Source: Chloroflexota bacterium
GTDB lineage: Bacteria > Chloroflexota > Anaerolineae > UBA1429
Length of the DNA: 16,372 bases
Assembly (NCBI GenBank): GCA_012513725.1
Contig: JAAZBQ010000862.1
Location: 1-16,372, forward strand
Direction: 5' to 3'
Shown: positions 14,416 to 16,372 of the stretch, one piece after another
Numbering within the stretch: the stretch's first letter is position 1
Layout: each line of letters begins with the position of its first letter
The notes under the pieces: generated by a model
Seen by the model: only the letters and a program-made list of their open reading frames with translations
Databases searched by the model: none
Told to the model about the DNA's origin: nothing
Translations under genes and position numbers: made by a program

Positions 14416-15108
14416 ATGAGCGACACGCTGCAGAAACTTCGCGAGGCCAACCCGGCGCTGAACATCCTGTCCGTCGATGCGCCCGAGTTTGCCCGCTACG
14501 GCCGGGTGCTGGAGGGCTATGACGCGACGGAGATGATCGCCCGGGCCCGGGCGATCCTGCCCCACTCTGACGGGGTGGTGTACGAGCCCTCGGTGCCCGC
14601 CCTCGAGGCGCCCGGCGTCCTGAACACCGCCCTCGAGCAAGAGGTGTACGGAGAGATGCCCGTGCAGGTGGGGTGGTGCTATGGCCAGAACCTGCAGATG
14701 GCGGGGCTCGAGTACCACAAGGGGAACGAGGTGAACGTCTGCCTCACCGACGTGGTCCTCCTCGTCGGGCACATCGAGGACGTCGCCTATGGGGAGGACG
14801 CCATCACCTACGAGACGGCCCGGGTGGCGGCGTTCTACGCGCCGGCGGGCGCCGTGGTAGAGTTGCCCGCCTGGAACCTGCACTTTGCGCCGATCCACGT
14901 GCGTCGCACCGAGGAGTTTGCCACGCTCGTGTACTTGCCCCGGGGCACCAACGAGCCCCTGAGCCACAGGGTCGAGCCCGAAGGCGAGAGCCGGCTCCTC
15001 TTTGCCGTGAACAAGTGGCTCATCGTGCACCCCGAGGCAGCGGACCTGGTCTCCCAGGGCGCCTATGCCGGGCTCGTCGGCCCGGACATCTTCGTCCAAC
15101 CGATCTAG
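14416..15108 (+). CDS. DUF4867 family protein (cupin-like)
   Basis: This 230-residue soluble protein matches DUF4867 as I know it. It begins LQKLREANPALNILSVDAPEF and YGRVLEGYD, followed by EPSVPALEAPGVLNTALEQE, PVQVGWCYGQN and LEYHKGNEVNVCLTDVVLLVG. A beta-rich core, FYAPAGAVVELPAWNLHFAPI, ends in HVRRTEEFATLVYLPRGTN. The strand pattern and the His/Glu/Asn-containing YHKGNEVNV block suggest a double-stranded beta-helix, resembling ureidoglycolate-lyase-like cupins, with a possible metal or sugar site. Function is unknown; members are often encoded beside sugar-utilisation genes, which fits the GH95 gene 37 nt upstream. A sugar isomerase or epimerase role is a guess. AGGAGG five nt before ATG supports the start. 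A strong terminator follows. Confidence 0.75.
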   Translation: MSDTLQKLREANPALNILSVDAPEFARYGRVLEGYDATEMIARARAILPHSDGVVYEPSVPALEAPGVLNTALEQEVYGEMPVQVGWCYGQNLQMAGLEYHKGNEVNVCLTDVVLLVGHIEDVAYGEDAITYETARVAAFYAPAGAVVELPAWNLHFAPIHVRRTEEFATLVYLPRGTNEPLSHRVEPEGESRLLFAVNKWLIVHPEAADLVSQGAYAGLVGPDIFVQPI

Positions 15109-15115
15109 CGTGCCA

Positions 15116-15151
15116 CCCCACCCGGAAGCGGTTATCCGCTTCCGGGTGGGG
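15116..15151. terminator. Convergent hairpin terminator
   Basis: CCCCACCCGGAAGCGG (15116-15131) pairs perfectly over 16 bp with CCGCTTCCGGGTGGGG (15136-15151) across a TTAT loop. It lies between the DUF4867 gene and the converging PA14 gene. No T-run is present on either side. Confidence 0.7.
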
Positions 15152-15157
15152 CGTGAC

Positions 15158-16372
15158 CTAGCGCCGCCAGCGGCCGTTGGGAGACGGGATCCCGCGGACC
15201 GCGCGGGCCGCGTTCAGTGTGGTGACGAGGTTCTCCGAGGTTTCGCCCTCGCCCAGTGCCGCGCCGCCCACGCCCTCCCAGGCAAAGAACAGCGCCGCGC
15301 CGCCCTTGTCCTCGTGGTACTCGATCACCAAGGTGTGGGCCCCATCGAGCACCAGATCGTGGATGACGTGGCGGCGGATGCCGGACTGCCACTGGTCGAT
15401 GACCACCTTGCCGTCGACGTACACCCGCGCGCCGTCATCGACGACCAGGTGCAGCCGATAGGTGCCCCGGGGGAGCTCCACCGTCCGGGTAAAGCGGGCG
15501 GAGAATTCGTCATCGCCCAGGCGCCGGTCCGGCGCGCCCGTCCCCCAGTCAAAGCTCAACTCCTCCTCCTGGCGGGTGATCTCCGGCTCGCCGCGTAGGT
15601 TGGGGTTGTCATAATACTCGGCCTCCCACTGCGCCGCGGGCTCGGGCGTCTGGGTGGGGGTTGGCGTCGTGGGCGCGGGCGTGCCGCCCGTCGGGCGCAG
15701 GAACTCGAGCCCAAAGTGGAGCGCCGCGGCCCCGCCCTGCTCAAAGTACTCGATGCGCAGGAGGTGCTCGCCGCCGAGGGTGACCTCGGCTTCCGCCTGC
15801 CGCAGGATCCCGGATTGCCACTCGTCGATGATCAGGTCGCCATCGATGTACAGTCGTGCGCCATCATCGGCCACCAGGGCAACCCGGTAGACCCCCGGCG
15901 TCAGGGTGCGCCGCTGGGAAAAGCGCGCCGAGAAGCGGTCGTTGGGCAGCTGCGGGTGCGGTGAGCCCCTGTTCCACGTAAAGGCGATCTGCTCCTCCTC
16001 CCGGGTGACCAGCGGCGTGCCGATCAGGTCGGCATTGCTATAGTACTCGCCGATCCACACGTCGGTCGGCATGGCGGTGGGGGTCGGGCTGGGCGTCGCC
16101 GTCGGCGTCGGCGGCGGGGTGGTCGGCGTCGCGGTAGGCGGCGCCACCGTGGCCGTCGGCGTGGGCGAAGGCGGGGTCGCCGGGCGGAGGAGTTCCCAGC
16201 CAAAGGCCAGGGCCGCCGCGCCGCCCTCCTCGAAGTAGTCGATCCGCAGGTCGTGGCTGCCGTCCAAGGTCAGCACGTGGGTGTAGGCGCGGCGGATGCC
16301 CGTCTGCCAGGCGTCGATCACCAGGCGGCCGTCGATCCACACGCGCACCCCGTCGTCCACCACGGCGGTCAG
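15158..16372 (-). CDS. Tandem PA14-domain protein, C-terminal part, cut by window edge
   Basis: The last ~404 residues of a larger protein are visible; its start lies beyond the right edge, and the frame stays open to the end of the window. It holds the end of one PA14 domain and two complete ones. Each has the hallmark (V)DDGxRxxIDGxxxIDxWQxGI followed by HxLRIxYFExGGAAALxFGxE. Thr/Pro-rich linkers separate them (the longest is encoded at about 16070-16190). PA14 domains bind carbohydrate or serve as spacers in secreted hydrolases, adhesins and toxins, so a cell-surface or secreted protein is likely, though any signal peptide is outside the window. The C-terminus after the last PA14 (GEGETSENLVTTLNAARAVRG) matches nothing I know. 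Long Thr/Pro linkers of this kind are typical of Chloroflexota exported proteins. Confidence 0.85.
   Translation of the reverse strand: MTAVVDDGVRVWIDGRLVIDAWQTGIRRAYTHVLTLDGSHDLRIDYFEEGGAAALAFGWELLRPATPPSPTPTATVAPPTATPTTPPPTPTATPSPTPTAMPTDVWIGEYYSNADLIGTPLVTREEEQIAFTWNRGSPHPQLPNDRFSARFSQRRTLTPGVYRVALVADDGARLYIDGDLIIDEWQSGILRQAEAEVTLGGEHLLRIEYFEQGGAAALHFGLEFLRPTGGTPAPTTPTPTQTPEPAAQWEAEYYDNPNLRGEPEITRQEEELSFDWGTGAPDRRLGDDEFSARFTRTVELPRGTYRLHLVVDDGARVYVDGKVVIDQWQSGIRRHVIHDLVLDGAHTLVIEYHEDKGGAALFFAWEGVGGAALGEGETSENLVTTLNAARAVRGIPSPNGRWRR

Noticed and set aside
11997..14465. 822-residue open frame on the minus strand
   Set aside because: It is antisense to the GH95 gene, which has clear family motifs. 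The frame is Gly/Arg/Pro/His-rich without motifs.
16070..16190. Short tandem repeats resembling a CRISPR or minisatellite
   Set aside because: The repeats encode the Thr/Pro linker of the PA14 protein in frame; there is no repeat-spacer structure.

Overview
The window is GC-rich (about two thirds G+C by eye) and bacterial. Several features suggest Chloroflexota, probably an Anaerolineae or Caldilineae relative: an exported-looking PA14 protein with Thr/Pro linkers, short intergenic spaces, GTG and TTG starts, and a HARE-HTH/membrane fusion. This is an inference from protein style; there is no rRNA or other marker gene to confirm it. I see no tRNA, rRNA, CRISPR array, transposase or phage gene.

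Layout. Positions 1-1358 (minus) hold a likely two-gene operon: amrB (MEMO1 family), then the N-terminal part of priA, which runs off the left edge. The amrB promoter (1443-1472) and the promoter of the next plus-strand gene (1786-1814) point away from each other. Between them lies a 222-bp, highly folded inverted-repeat element (1507-1728). Positions 1848-3225 (plus) hold a TIM-barrel, aldo/keto-reductase-like protein and a PhnB/VOC protein. A strong hairpin (3283-3327) separates them from a convergent gene for a HARE-HTH plus four-helix membrane protein (3358-4179). This gene is divergent from a LOG-family nucleotide phosphoribohydrolase (4350-4928). Another shared hairpin (4944-4972) separates the LOG gene from a small four-helix membrane protein (4986-5426).

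Positions 5583-11832 form a minus-strand run. In transcription order it encodes a 1052-residue GNAT/beta-sandwich/mutarotase-like fusion, a class V aminotransferase of the alanine-glyoxylate/serine-pyruvate type, and MurJ lipid II flippase. The spacer before murJ carries a second inverted-repeat element built of ACGGAT units (7258-7434). Divergent from the fusion gene is a plus-strand pair: a GH95-type glycoside hydrolase (12120-14378) and a DUF4867 protein (14416-15108). A perfect 16-bp hairpin (15116-15151) ends this pair. The window closes with the 3' part of a minus-strand gene for a tandem PA14 protein.

How it fits together. The 8674-15108 region looks like a glycan-handling locus. It has an intracellular fucosidase/galactosidase-family hydrolase, a DUF4867 protein, and a divergent, very large protein joining an acetyltransferase domain to carbohydrate-type beta domains. 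This is the best candidate for an undescribed system here. The hydrolase also has Glu where the family's catalytic Asp is normally found. The other genes are mostly housekeeping (primosome, lipid II export, nucleotide salvage) or conserved genes without assigned function.
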